Assembly (NCBI GenBank): GCA_900545325.1
Contig: UQZE01000105.1
Span: forward strand, 1-7,438
Source of the DNA: an uncultured Eubacteriales bacterium
Lineage (GTDB): Bacteria > Bacillota > Clostridia > Christensenellales > Borkfalkiaceae
Direction of reading: 5' to 3'
Length of the DNA stretch: 7,438 bases
Below are positions 1 to 7,016 of the stretch, piece after piece (position 1 is the stretch's first letter; each line of letters starts with the position of its first letter). Below the pieces are notes generated by a model. The model was not told where the DNA came from, did not search any database, and saw nothing but the letters and a program-made list of their open reading frames with translations. The position numbers and the translations under genes are program-made.

Positions 1-2
1 TT

Positions 3-482
3 CTTTATTTCGCCACAAGAGATCACGAGATGAAAATTCAGAAGATCGGCGTGGCCTGTGCGCCGCTGTCGGGCGGATTTTCGCGCGGGGAATGGAAAGA
101 ATGCGTGTCGCAGGCCGTTCTCGCGCCCGAATATTCATGGGAGGAGGAATGCACGGAAGCGCCCGCCGCTCTCGTAAAGGACGGCAAGGTGTGGCTTTTT
201 TACGGCGGAGCGTACAACTGCTCGCCCCAGCAGATCGGGCTGGCCGTATCTTCCGACGGGGTGTTTTTCAGGAAAACGAGCGATAAGCCCTTTCTCCCGG
301 CGGGCGAAGCGGGAAGCTGGAACAGCTCCGAATCGGGGCATCCCTACGTTTTTGCGGACGACGACGGCCGGACGTATCTGTTTTATCAGGGCAGTTCGGA
401 TAACGGCGCCACCTGGTATCTTTCCAAGCGGGAGTTGCTGTTCGACGGCGGCGTGCCCGCGCTGGCTAAGGAAGCCGTATAA
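3..482 (+). CDS. GH43-like glycosidase, C-terminal part (5' end outside window)
   Basis: The frame is open from the left edge. The codons before the first ATG (position 30) read LYFATRDHE, which continues smoothly into MKIQKIGVA. That is a typical propeller-blade strand pair, so the ATG at 30 is probably internal and the gene begins upstream of the window. The visible 159 codons match the C-terminal half of a five-bladed beta-propeller hydrolase of the GH43/clan-F type. A CTEAP segment (Glu 43 counted from the ATG at 30) sits where the general-acid Glu is expected, followed by repeated strand motifs KVWLFYGG and RTYLFYQG with the Asp-Gly turns of this fold. ESGHPYVF (His 104) could be the late active-site His. 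No signal peptide can be judged. The gene is convergent with the AraC gene and ends just before a hairpin. If cytoplasmic, it could process sugars imported by the neighbouring transporter (inference). Other propeller families (GH32, GH130) are not excluded. Confidence 0.8.
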   Translation, partial: LYFATRDHEMKIQKIGVACAPLSGGFSRGEWKECVSQAVLAPEYSWEEECTEAPAALVKDGKVWLFYGGAYNCSPQQIGLAVSSDGVFFRKTSDKPFLPAGEAGSWNSSESGHPYVFADDDGRTYLFYQGSSDNGATWYLSKRELLFDGGVPALAKEAV

Positions 483-488
483 AGAAAA

Positions 489-511
489 GACCCGTACTAC
501 GGGCCTTTTTT
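489..511. terminator. Small hairpin between convergent genes, possible bidirectional terminator
   Basis: The sequence CCCGTACTACGGG at 491-503 forms a 5-bp stem with a 3-nt loop. On the + strand it is followed by CC and six Ts (506-511), starting 8 nt after the stop of the upstream glycosidase gene. Read on the - strand, the same hairpin lies 11 nt after the stop of the AraC gene and is followed by a T-rich stretch (TCTTTTCTTTAT, 490-479). The position between two convergent stops and the T tracts on both sides fit a shared Rho-independent terminator. The short stem makes it modest in strength. Confidence 0.6.
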
Positions 512-514
512 GAA

Positions 515-1369
515 CTAAAAAGGATTTTGCTGCAGGTTTTTGATAAATTCCGAGGGCGGTTTTCCGAATTTTGCCTTGAACAGGCGGGAAAAATATTTTA
601 CGTCCGAAAAGCCCAGGCGCTTGCTTACCTCGCTCACGTTGAAAAAAGAAGTGATGAAGAGCGAGGCCGCGGCTTCCAGCTTTTTTTCAATGACGTATTT
701 TACGGGCGATATGCCGTATTTCGCCTTAAAAACCCTTTCGGTCTGGGAAACGGAAAGATGGGCCGTTTTCGCTATGTCCGACAGGGTGAGTTTTTCGTAA
801 ACGTTGTAGTCGATATAGCTCTTTATGATCTTTGCGGGATGTTCTTCCCGCGGAACGGGGCGGTAATCCGGTTCGCGCACGGCCTGCACGAGTTTGAGCA
901 CGATGCCCGTCATCGCGTTATACGTTTCGTCGCCCGTTTTGTCCGCGGCGGAAAGCGCCCTGAACGCCTGGCGGAAAACGTCTGCCACGTCCTTATGCAC
1001 GACGATAACGCTTTCCGTTATGTCGTGTGCCTCCAAAAACTTGTCTACCAGTTTTCCTTCCACAACCAGAAAATATTTGTCGTAAGGATCGTTCTTGTCC
1101 GCGTAATAGATATGCTGCTGATACTTGTTGAGAAAGTACAGGTCGCCTTTTTGCACGGCGTATACGCGGTCTTTCGTTTCGATATAGCCCTTGCCGCTCA
1201 AAACGTATTCAAAATTGTACCTGTTCCAGCCCGAATCGGTTTCGGGCGTATGGCTGATGATGTAATTCGGGTTAGGCGTGGTTTCGCCCGCCATGGAAAC
1301 GTGGAAATACTCGTTTCCGAAAAGCCGTTCGTCAAGCCAAATGTTTTCGTTTTTGCGATTTACGTGCAT
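515..1369 (-). CDS. AraC-family transcriptional regulator
   Basis: This 284-residue protein has the usual AraC/XylS length and layout. The N-terminal half (about residues 20-110) is a cupin-like sensing domain; NFEYVLSGKGYIE and VQKGDLYFLNKYQQHIYY are the typical strands with Gly-Asp turn and His. A linker leads to a C-terminal DNA-binding domain with two helix-turn-helix units: about 195-216 (LTLSDIAKTAHLSVSQTERVFK) and about 243-275. The second contains the family signature around GFSDVKYFSRLFKAKFGKPPSEF. The ATG is preceded by GAGAGGA about 7 nt upstream, which supports this start. The gene is divergent from the sugar ABC operon and shares its 205-bp upstream region, so it is probably the local regulator, most likely an activator responding to an imported sugar (inference from family and position). 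The ligand cannot be read from the sequence. Confidence 0.93.
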   Translation of the reverse strand: MHVNRKNENIWLDERLFGNEYFHVSMAGETTPNPNYIISHTPETDSGWNRYNFEYVLSGKGYIETKDRVYAVQKGDLYFLNKYQQHIYYADKNDPYDKYFLVVEGKLVDKFLEAHDITESVIVVHKDVADVFRQAFRALSAADKTGDETYNAMTGIVLKLVQAVREPDYRPVPREEHPAKIIKSYIDYNVYEKLTLSDIAKTAHLSVSQTERVFKAKYGISPVKYVIEKKLEAAASLFITSFFNVSEVSKRLGFSDVKYFSRLFKAKFGKPPSEFIKNLQQNPF

Positions 1370-1388
1370 TTCGTCGTCCTCTCAGAAA

Positions 1389-1417
1389 AAGATAACATAA
1401 AGTTATGCCTTTGTCAA
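1389..1417 (-). promoter_or_regulatory. Predicted promoter of the AraC-family gene
   Basis: On the - strand TTGACA (1417-1412, perfect -35) is followed after 17 nt by TATCTT (1394-1389), with a TG one base upstream of it (extended -10). The predicted start of transcription, near 1382, leaves only about 12 nt of leader before the ATG at 1369. That would cut into the GAGAGGA ribosome-binding site at 1383-1377. Either the transcript starts slightly upstream or the leader is very short. The match is good for a vegetative sigma-A promoter. Confidence 0.6.
1392..1407. promoter_or_regulatory. Short palindrome over the -10/spacer of the AraC-gene promoter
   Basis: Two nested inverted repeats share this stretch: ATAAC-N5-GTTAT (1392-1406) and CATAA-AG-TTATG (1396-1407). 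They overlap the -10 element and spacer of the predicted regulator promoter, so a protein bound here would block transcription of the regulator gene. It could be an operator for autoregulation or for another repressor. In an AT-rich region such a short palindrome can also arise by chance. Confidence 0.3.
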
Positions 1418-1442
1418 CGGGTAATTGCTTTTAATATCCCGA

Positions 1443-1510
1443 AAATGCGCAAAATGAAGGCTGAATTCGTTTCAAATGCCGAAATAATACACCTTTTGAC
1501 TGAAAATGTG
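1443..1510 (+). promoter_or_regulatory. Phased AAATG repeats, candidate AraC-regulator binding sites
   Basis: AAATGC occurs at 1443 and 1474 and AAATGT at 1504, so the starts are 31 and 30 bp apart, close to three helical turns each. The first two share a longer match (AAATGCGCAAA against AAATGCCGAAA). An extra AAATG lies at 1452. The last copy ends just upstream of the predicted -35 of the transporter promoter, centred near -42 from the predicted start, where class II activators of the AraC family usually sit. The repeat and its spacing are visible in the sequence; regulator binding is inference. Confidence 0.35.
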
Positions 1511-1512
1511 TG

Positions 1513-1541
1513 TTTACTTTCTTCCTCCCTGATGATAAAAT
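1513..1541 (+). promoter_or_regulatory. Predicted promoter of the sugar ABC/GH43 operon
   Basis: TTTACT (1513-1518) is separated by 17 nt from TAAAAT (1536-1541). A TG at 1533-1534 gives an extended -10 (TGATAAAAT). Transcription should start near 1548, about 27 nt before the ATG at 1575, and the leader contains an AAAGGAG ribosome-binding site (about 1558-1564). The imperfect -35 with a strong extended -10 suits a promoter that depends on an activator bound just upstream. Confidence 0.6.
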
Positions 1542-1574
1542 TTAAGAAAAAACAAATAAAAGGAGAAAACCTGT

Positions 1575-3371
1575 ATGAAAAACCGTTTCAAAAAAATCCT
1601 TTCCGTCCTTCTGGCGGCGGCGATGGCGTTGGGCGTTTTCGCCCTTTCCGCCTGCGACGCCGGAGGAAAGGATATCGACTTTGACGAGGACGGCAACATC
1701 ATTCCTTCGGACAAGACTACTATCATCAACTTCTGGGGGTGGGCGGATAAATTCGAAGAGGAAGTGTTCAACAAGCTCGTGGAAAACTTCAACGAAAAAT
1801 ATGAGGGCGTCATCAAGGTCGTTTATACTCCGAAACCGACGAGCGGCTACGACGATAACTTTGTGGCGAACATGATCGCGGGCCCCGACGTGGCGTATGC
1901 GAACGAACGTTATTTCAAGAGCTACGCGGAACAGGGTTCGCTGTACGACGTGACGGAATTTTTCGAGGACAGCGTGGAAAATTACGTCAAGACGGAGGGG
2001 AAGAACGGGCTCGATTACGCCGATATGATGCCGTATACGGTGGACAGATACCGTTATAACGTAACGACCACCACGTCGGAGGCGGACGATCCGCTTTACG
2101 GCCTGGCAAAGGACCTTGCGCCGACGGGCATTTATTTCAATACCTATTATTTCGACCAGGCCGGCATCACCGTGATCAGCGAAACGGAGGAGTCCATAGA
2201 AAAATACAACGAAGAAAATCCCTCCGCAAAAAAGAAGATAAAGGCGTTTTACGAAGAAGACGGGAAATATTATTTCAATAAGTCGGTGGCGATGAGCTGG
2301 CAGGAATGCAGGGAGCTTTCCGAATTTCTCATGGAAAAGACCGACGTGGAATACGGTTTTTTCTCCGAATGGTGGTTCAACTACGGATACACCGTCGGCG
2401 GGGACTGCATACAATACCTCCCGTCGGACGATCCGCAGTTCAACGGCGGGTATTATAAATTCACGCTGGCGGACGAAACGAAAAATTATATCGTAAAGGA
2501 CGACGCCGGTCCGCTGACCGTCAACGGAACGGCGTATAAGGCGGGTGAGATCGTATCGTATACGGATAAGGAGCATCTGACTGCGGCGCAGAAGGAAAGC
2601 TGCAACGAGCTTCCCTCGCAGCGGGAGGCCTTTACCGAATTCGTGCGTATGTCCTCCCCAACCACGCAGAAGGTAGACAACGTCAGGGGCGTTTACGAAA
2701 GCGTATCTGATTTTTACGGCGCGGACGCCAACGGCGATATTTACGGATACGGCATAACGCCGAACCCCAACACGATTGCGACGGACGGCAAAAACGGATA
2801 CTTTACGTCGGGAAAGGTCGCCATGCTCGTTTCCACCGCATCGGTGCAAAGGCAGTATTATAACAACATGCAGGGCAGTTCTTCCAGCAAATACGGTTAC
2901 GACGTCGCGCCCATGCTCGTATATAAGGAATACAGCGAGGACGGCACGGAGGTGCTGGTGCACGGCGTGGAGGGCGCGCACAGCGGTTCTGTCGCGCTGG
3001 TCATGAACGCAAATACCAAAAACCCGAATGCGGCATGGCTTTTCATGGAATACGTCGCGAGCAAGGAAGGACAGGAAATTCAGGCCGAAGGCGGGTTCGC
3101 CGTGCCCTATTACAAGTCGCTTGCCTATGACGAAGAGGGCGCTTTCCTGAACAGCAGATACGCGGCGGATAACGCTATCGTGTTCGTCGAAGCGACGGAA
3201 TACGAGCGTCCGGGGGATTGGTGGTATCTCAAGAATAAAAAGTGGATAGACGCATGGGCCGGCGTACTCAATTCCGACGTACGCGGCGGCAAGATGAGCC
3301 TTACGGATTTTTACAAGTCGGCCGAATTTATCGGCACGCAGGAAATTTTATACGATTATACGAGGAGATAA
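1575..3371 (+). CDS. Sugar ABC transporter substrate-binding lipoprotein (CUT1 type)
   Basis: A 598-residue extracellular solute-binding protein of the family-1 sugar type. Residues 1-27 are a lipoprotein signal peptide: basic MKNRFKKI, hydrophobic core, and lipobox LSAC with Cys 27 as the lipidated residue. The mature part begins with an acidic linker, then TTIINFWGWADKFEEEVFNKLVENFNEKY (about 48-76), the classic first strand and helix of the family. GPDVAYAN (103-110), PTGIYFNTYYFDQAGI (183-198) and GYFTSGKVAMLVS (408-420) are recognisable family landmarks. NAAWLFMEYVASKEGQEIQAEGGFAVP (485-511) is the conserved C-terminal helix region. Aromatics at 266-272 (WWFNYGY) may line the sugar site. 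It is well above the usual 420-450 residues, with extra material around 200-235 and 295-350. It heads the operon, 7 nt before the first permease gene. An AAAGGAG site lies 10 nt upstream of the ATG. The ligand is probably an oligosaccharide, judging from the GH43 neighbours. Confidence 0.93.
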   Translation: MKNRFKKILSVLLAAAMALGVFALSACDAGGKDIDFDEDGNIIPSDKTTIINFWGWADKFEEEVFNKLVENFNEKYEGVIKVVYTPKPTSGYDDNFVANMIAGPDVAYANERYFKSYAEQGSLYDVTEFFEDSVENYVKTEGKNGLDYADMMPYTVDRYRYNVTTTTSEADDPLYGLAKDLAPTGIYFNTYYFDQAGITVISETEESIEKYNEENPSAKKKIKAFYEEDGKYYFNKSVAMSWQECRELSEFLMEKTDVEYGFFSEWWFNYGYTVGGDCIQYLPSDDPQFNGGYYKFTLADETKNYIVKDDAGPLTVNGTAYKAGEIVSYTDKEHLTAAQKESCNELPSQREAFTEFVRMSSPTTQKVDNVRGVYESVSDFYGADANGDIYGYGITPNPNTIATDGKNGYFTSGKVAMLVSTASVQRQYYNNMQGSSSSKYGYDVAPMLVYKEYSEDGTEVLVHGVEGAHSGSVALVMNANTKNPNAAWLFMEYVASKEGQEIQAEGGFAVPYYKSLAYDEEGAFLNSRYAADNAIVFVEATEYERPGDWWYLKNKKWIDAWAGVLNSDVRGGKMSLTDFYKSAEFIGTQEILYDYTRR

Positions 3372-3378
3372 GCCCTGT

Positions 3379-4293
3379 ATGGCAATTTCGCAGAGGACCG
3401 CGAAGAAAAGACGCGGCAGCGTATATAAAAACGAGGAAATATGCGGCACGATCATGGCGTCGCTGCCCGTGATACGGTTCGTATTGTTCGGCCTGGCGCC
3501 GATGGTGTTAGCGCTCGTTATGGCGTTTTTCAAAATGAAAAAGATCACCTCGTTCGAGGGCGCGGAGTTCGTTTGGTTTGAAAATTTCAAGTATATTTTC
3601 ACGGATCCGAATTTCGGCACTTCCATCGTGAACACGCTTATCTACGTGCTCGTGCTGCCCGTTTCCATCTTTTTGGGGTTGCTGGTCGCGGCCGTGCTCA
3701 ATTCCAAGGTGCGGGGAAAGGGATTTTTCCGCGTGGTCGTGTTTCTCCCGTACATCTGTTCGACCGTCGCGATCGTTTACATCTGGAAGTGGCTCTATAA
3801 CTATAATTACGGCATATTCAACGTGCTTTTGGGCAGACAAATTCCGTGGCTTATCGATAAAAATATGTTTCGCTTATCCATTTTGATGATGTTGCTTTGG
3901 TCGACCACGGGGTATAAGATCATCATTCTGGCGGCGGGGCTGACGGCGGTCAATTCCTCGTATTACGAAGCGGCGGAAATAGACGGAGCCAACGCTTTGC
4001 AGAAATTCGCGCACATTACCGTGCCCGCAATTTCGCCCACGCTGTTTTTTCTGCTCGTAACGGGAATGATCAGTATTTTTCAGATGTTCAGCGAGTCGCA
4101 GGTCATGGATCCGACGGGCGGCCAGTCCGCGGAATACGCGGGGTTGACCATTGTGTTCTATCTTTACCGCATGGGCTTCAATTATTACGACATGGGCGCG
4201 GCGTCCGCGACCGCATGGGTGCTGTCGCTGATGATACTCGCGATCACCGTTCTGAATTTCAAGATTTCCAAATTGTGGGTGCATTATGACTGA
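3379..4293 (+). CDS. Sugar ABC transporter permease, MalF/UgpA-like
   Basis: A 304-residue integral membrane protein of the CUT1 permease family. A basic N-terminus (residues 1-18) precedes about six membrane segments, near 30-51, 83-107, 117-138, 163-189, 218-238 and 272-293. The cytoplasmic EAA loop, which docks on the ATPase, is EAAEIDGANALQKFAHITVP at 197-216 with the invariant Gly at 203. The stretch VVFLPYICSTVAIVYIWKWLYNYNYGIFN (120-148) is typical of the first permease of such pairs. It starts 7 nt after the binding-protein gene, with AGGAG (3363-3367) overlapping that gene's last codons. It ends overlapping the next permease by 8 nt, so the pair is probably translationally coupled. 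It should form a heterodimeric channel with the next gene product. Confidence 0.93.
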   Translation: MAISQRTAKKRRGSVYKNEEICGTIMASLPVIRFVLFGLAPMVLALVMAFFKMKKITSFEGAEFVWFENFKYIFTDPNFGTSIVNTLIYVLVLPVSIFLGLLVAAVLNSKVRGKGFFRVVVFLPYICSTVAIVYIWKWLYNYNYGIFNVLLGRQIPWLIDKNMFRLSILMMLLWSTTGYKIIILAAGLTAVNSSYYEAAEIDGANALQKFAHITVPAISPTLFFLLVTGMISIFQMFSESQVMDPTGGQSAEYAGLTIVFYLYRMGFNYYDMGAASATAWVLSLMILAITVLNFKISKLWVHYD

Positions 4294-5182
4294 GAACGTT
4301 ATCGCGCAGAGAAGAAACAACGGAAAGGCAAAGGCTCGTTCTGCGGCGTCGAAAGCGCTGTCTTACGCCTTTTTGATACTTACGGCCGTCGTCGTGCTGT
4401 TCCCGTTTTATATCGCGCTCGTCACTTCGTTCAAGACGCGCGTGGAGGCCATGAACGTGGAATTTACCTGGTGGCCGAAGGAGTTCAGTCTGCACGGCTA
4501 TAAGGACGTGCTGACCTATAAGGGAAGCAACGCCATCACCATACCGCTTATCGTTCTCGGTTTTCTCAATACGCTTTGGATGGTGGTGCCGCGTTCGCTT
4601 ATCAGCACCGTACTGGCGGGCATGGCCGCCTACGCTTATGCTAAACTGAGGTTCCGCGCAAAAAACGGCATGTTCGGATTTTTGATCGCCACCATGATGA
4701 TACCGGGGGTAATCACGCTCATTCCGTCTTACCTCATGTTCTACTGGCTCGGCTGGCTCACCACGCCGCTGCCCGTCATTCTGCCGCCTCTTCTGGGCGG
4801 AGCTTCCTGCGTGTTTTTCATGCGGCAGTATTATTTGGGCGTGCCGGGCGAGATGGTGGAGGCGGCATGTCTGGACGGCTTGGGATATTTCGGCATATAT
4901 TTCAAAATCATGTTCCCGATCGGCATGCCCGCTTTCTGGGCGCAGCTTGTGCTTGCGCTGATCGGCGGCTATAACGAATACCTCGGTCCGCTGCTCTATC
5001 TGAAAAACACAAACCTGTATACATTGCAGCTGATGCTCACGCAGTTTTCCAGTTCGAGGAGCACCGATTCGGCCGCGGTCATGGCCTCCGCCATGGTGGC
5101 GCTCATTCCTACCGTGCTGGTATTCGTATTCGCGCAGAAACAGTTTATATCGGGCATCGTCGCTTCGGGCCTGAAAATGTGA
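4286..5182 (+). CDS. Sugar ABC transporter permease, MalG/UgpE-like
   Basis: A 298-residue CUT1 permease, second of the pair. Membrane segments lie near 25-47, 88-118, 127-152, 160-178, 214-238 and 265-286. PFYIALVTSFKT (40-51) is the usual end of the first helix in MalG-type proteins. The EAA loop is EAACLDGLGYFGIYFKIMFP (192-211) with Gly 198, and the C-terminus QKQFISGIVASGLKM is the characteristic ending of this group. The start overlaps the previous gene by 8 nt (ATGACTGA). No strong Shine-Dalgarno is visible, only a weak GTGGGTG, so reinitiation after the upstream stop is likely. No ATP-binding subunit is encoded next to it. CUT1 importers in Firmicutes often share one MsmK-like ATPase encoded elsewhere (established knowledge), and that probably applies here. 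Confidence 0.93.
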   Translation: MTENVIAQRRNNGKAKARSAASKALSYAFLILTAVVVLFPFYIALVTSFKTRVEAMNVEFTWWPKEFSLHGYKDVLTYKGSNAITIPLIVLGFLNTLWMVVPRSLISTVLAGMAAYAYAKLRFRAKNGMFGFLIATMMIPGVITLIPSYLMFYWLGWLTTPLPVILPPLLGGASCVFFMRQYYLGVPGEMVEAACLDGLGYFGIYFKIMFPIGMPAFWAQLVLALIGGYNEYLGPLLYLKNTNLYTLQLMLTQFSSSRSTDSAAVMASAMVALIPTVLVFVFAQKQFISGIVASGLKM

Positions 5183-5199
5183 AATAAGGAGAAAATGTT

Positions 5200-7005
5200 A
5201 TGAGAATGAAAAAAACGGCAGCTTTACTGCTTGCGCTCGCGCTGGCGCTGGGAGGTTTTTCCGCCTGCGGCAAAAACGCGTTCGAAAACGTGGAATTCGG
5301 TTACGGCGACGGCACGAAACCGAACGCGGACGGCTCGCTCATGCTTACGGAATATGATACTTCTTTGTTTTATCGCAACGATCTTTCTTTGAAAAAGGTG
5401 GCGGATCCCTGCGCTTTGTATATCGAGGAGGGCGATTACGCGGGCACCATATTCGTGTACGGAACGAGCAATACGCTGGGCGCGGCGGCTTTCGGCGTCT
5501 GGGGAAGCACGGACGGCGTGAACTGGACGTCTTACGGCGTGGCGTTCGAGCCGGACAGAAAATCGTGGAGTTACAGCAGCCTTTGGGCGCCCGAGGTAAT
5601 CCGCAGCGAAACGGACGGCAGATATTACATGACATATTCGGGGCGCAACGCAAACTGCAAGGCCGCCGGCGGCAGATATTACGATAACACCTATATCGGG
5701 CTGGCGGTGTCCGACAGTCCCGTCGGACCGTTCGTACAATGGACAGGTACGAACGGTAACGGAGACCTTATCGGCCTGGGCGATCCGATACTCGATCCCG
5801 CGAAGATATCCGCGGTGGACGGCGTCGCCTGTGAAACGGGTAAATATGAAAGATACCGCTTTCTCGATTCGTCGTATTTCGTCGATAAGGACGGTTCGAT
5901 CTATCTTTACGTGTCCAAAGGTCAGGACCGTTACAACGTGCTGACGGAGGAGGACGAAATCCCCCAGTCCGAACGCGACAAGTCCGATATATGGGTGTTC
6001 TCCTGCGAGGATTTCGCGACGATAGATTATTCTTCCGCAAAGATACTGACGGCGGTCGGCTACAATACGCCGGACGACAGAAGCGAGGCGAATATCAACG
6101 ACGTCGACGCGGAACGCGCCGCGGCGGAAACCATCAACGAGGCTCCGCAGATGTACGAACGCGACGGCACGTATTACCTTACGTATTCGGTGGGCGGTAC
6201 TACCTCCAACCTCTACGCGGTGGCGCAGGCGATAGGGAAAAGCCCTGAGGGGCCTTTCAGAAAACTTTCCAAAGCCGAAGGCGGGCTGGTGCTCGCCGTG
6301 GATATGAACTGGATTCAGAACGCGGGTACGGGACACCACTTTCTGACGGAGATCGGAGACGAACTGTTTATTTTCCACCACGAAGGCGCGGACAGATACA
6401 TGATAGATTCCAACAACCGCGCCGTAGCTTACGACCGCGTCGGCTTCATTAACAACGGAAAAGAGGTGGTTATGGCCGCAAACGGCCCCACGTCCTACAG
6501 TCTGCAGGCGCTGCCGCAAGTTTTCAGCGGGTATAAAAATATTGCGCCCGAAGCGGAGGTAACCGCGGAGGGACTGGCGCAGGGCGGCGATACGAAGTGG
6601 CTGACGGACGGTTTCTTCGCCTCGCATACCTACGGTGCGATAGGGGAAACGGAATTTGCGGCGGGCGCGGCTGCGAAGGTGGAGCTGAAATGGGACGGTT
6701 ACAGAAAGATCCGTTCGCTCATGATCTATAACAGCATCGATTACGGCAAGACGTTTTACAAAATCGCGCGCATAGAGTTTTCCGTCCGAATGCCGTCCGG
6801 CGCGAAGGGTACGGTCGCCGTGGACGACGCGGCTTTCCGCTTTGACGAAACCACGTGCTACGGCGCGATGGAACTGATGTTCGCGGGCAGCAACCTGGTG
6901 CTCGATTTCAACGAAATCGAGGTGAACGCCGTTACCGTAACGTTCAAAGCGCCGAGAAGCGAGGGCGTCGCCGCGATCGGCGATATCTGGGTGCTCGGCA
7001 AATAA
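5200..7005 (+). CDS. GH43 family glycoside hydrolase, surface lipoprotein
   Basis: A 601-residue lipoprotein enzyme. The signal peptide ends in FSAC with lipidated Cys 23, so it should be anchored outside the membrane. The GH43 propeller spans about 60-440. The expected inverting catalytic set is visible: Asp 69 in KKVADPCALY as the general base, Asp 223 in RFLDSSYFVDKDGSIYLY as the pKa-modulating residue, and Glu 314 in INEAPQMYERDGTYYLTY as the general acid. GTGHHFLTE (His 379/380) and ELFIFHH give the later conserved His residues. All three acids are present, so the enzyme is probably active. Members act mostly as arabinofuranosidases, xylosidases or arabinanases; the substrate cannot be set here. 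Residues about 450-601 form an extra domain with features of a discoidin (F5/8 C) module (NIAPEAEVTAEG, WLTDGFF, KIRSLMIYNS), probably glycan-binding. AAGGAG lies 8 nt before the ATG, and 17 nt separate the gene from the permease. ATG at 5206 is an alternative start two codons in. Confidence 0.9.
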   Translation: MRMKKTAALLLALALALGGFSACGKNAFENVEFGYGDGTKPNADGSLMLTEYDTSLFYRNDLSLKKVADPCALYIEEGDYAGTIFVYGTSNTLGAAAFGVWGSTDGVNWTSYGVAFEPDRKSWSYSSLWAPEVIRSETDGRYYMTYSGRNANCKAAGGRYYDNTYIGLAVSDSPVGPFVQWTGTNGNGDLIGLGDPILDPAKISAVDGVACETGKYERYRFLDSSYFVDKDGSIYLYVSKGQDRYNVLTEEDEIPQSERDKSDIWVFSCEDFATIDYSSAKILTAVGYNTPDDRSEANINDVDAERAAAETINEAPQMYERDGTYYLTYSVGGTTSNLYAVAQAIGKSPEGPFRKLSKAEGGLVLAVDMNWIQNAGTGHHFLTEIGDELFIFHHEGADRYMIDSNNRAVAYDRVGFINNGKEVVMAANGPTSYSLQALPQVFSGYKNIAPEAEVTAEGLAQGGDTKWLTDGFFASHTYGAIGETEFAAGAAAKVELKWDGYRKIRSLMIYNSIDYGKTFYKIARIEFSVRMPSGAKGTVAVDDAAFRFDETTCYGAMELMFAGSNLVLDFNEIEVNAVTVTFKAPRSEGVAAIGDIWVLGK

Positions 7006-7016
7006 GGAGGAATGAG

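Noticed and set aside
30..32. ATG at 30 as the true start of the left-edge glycosidase
   Set aside because: No convincing Shine-Dalgarno precedes it, and the upstream in-frame codons encode LYFATRDHE, which fits a propeller strand. A 150-residue protein would also be far too short for the fold.
1496..1501. TTGACT as -35 for the transporter operon
   Set aside because: It lies 34 nt from the extended -10 at 1536, and no acceptable -10 is found 16-18 nt downstream. TTTACT at 1513 has the right spacing.
527..1684. Long open frame on the + strand across the regulator gene (385 codons)
   Set aside because: It lies antisense to the clear AraC gene, and its translation is rich in Arg, Val, Phe and His with no family motifs. 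It also crosses the divergent promoter region, so it is a by-product of codon bias.
1542..2981. Long open frame on the - strand opposite the binding-protein gene (479 codons)
   Set aside because: It is the antisense shadow of a well-supported lipoprotein gene. Its Arg/Val/His-rich translation has no recognisable domain.
5195..5203. Two-codon mini-frames ATG-NNN-TGA overlapping the start codons of both lipoprotein genes (5195-5203 and 7012-7020)
   Set aside because: Both share the pattern ATGNNATGA, but the first ATG is only 3 nt (5195) or 1 nt (7012) from the Shine-Dalgarno. That is too close for efficient initiation, so this is probably coincidence.
5224..6627. Long open frame on the - strand opposite the GH43 gene (467 codons)
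   Set aside because: It is antisense to an enzyme gene with intact catalytic motifs. Its composition is typical of a reverse-complement shadow.
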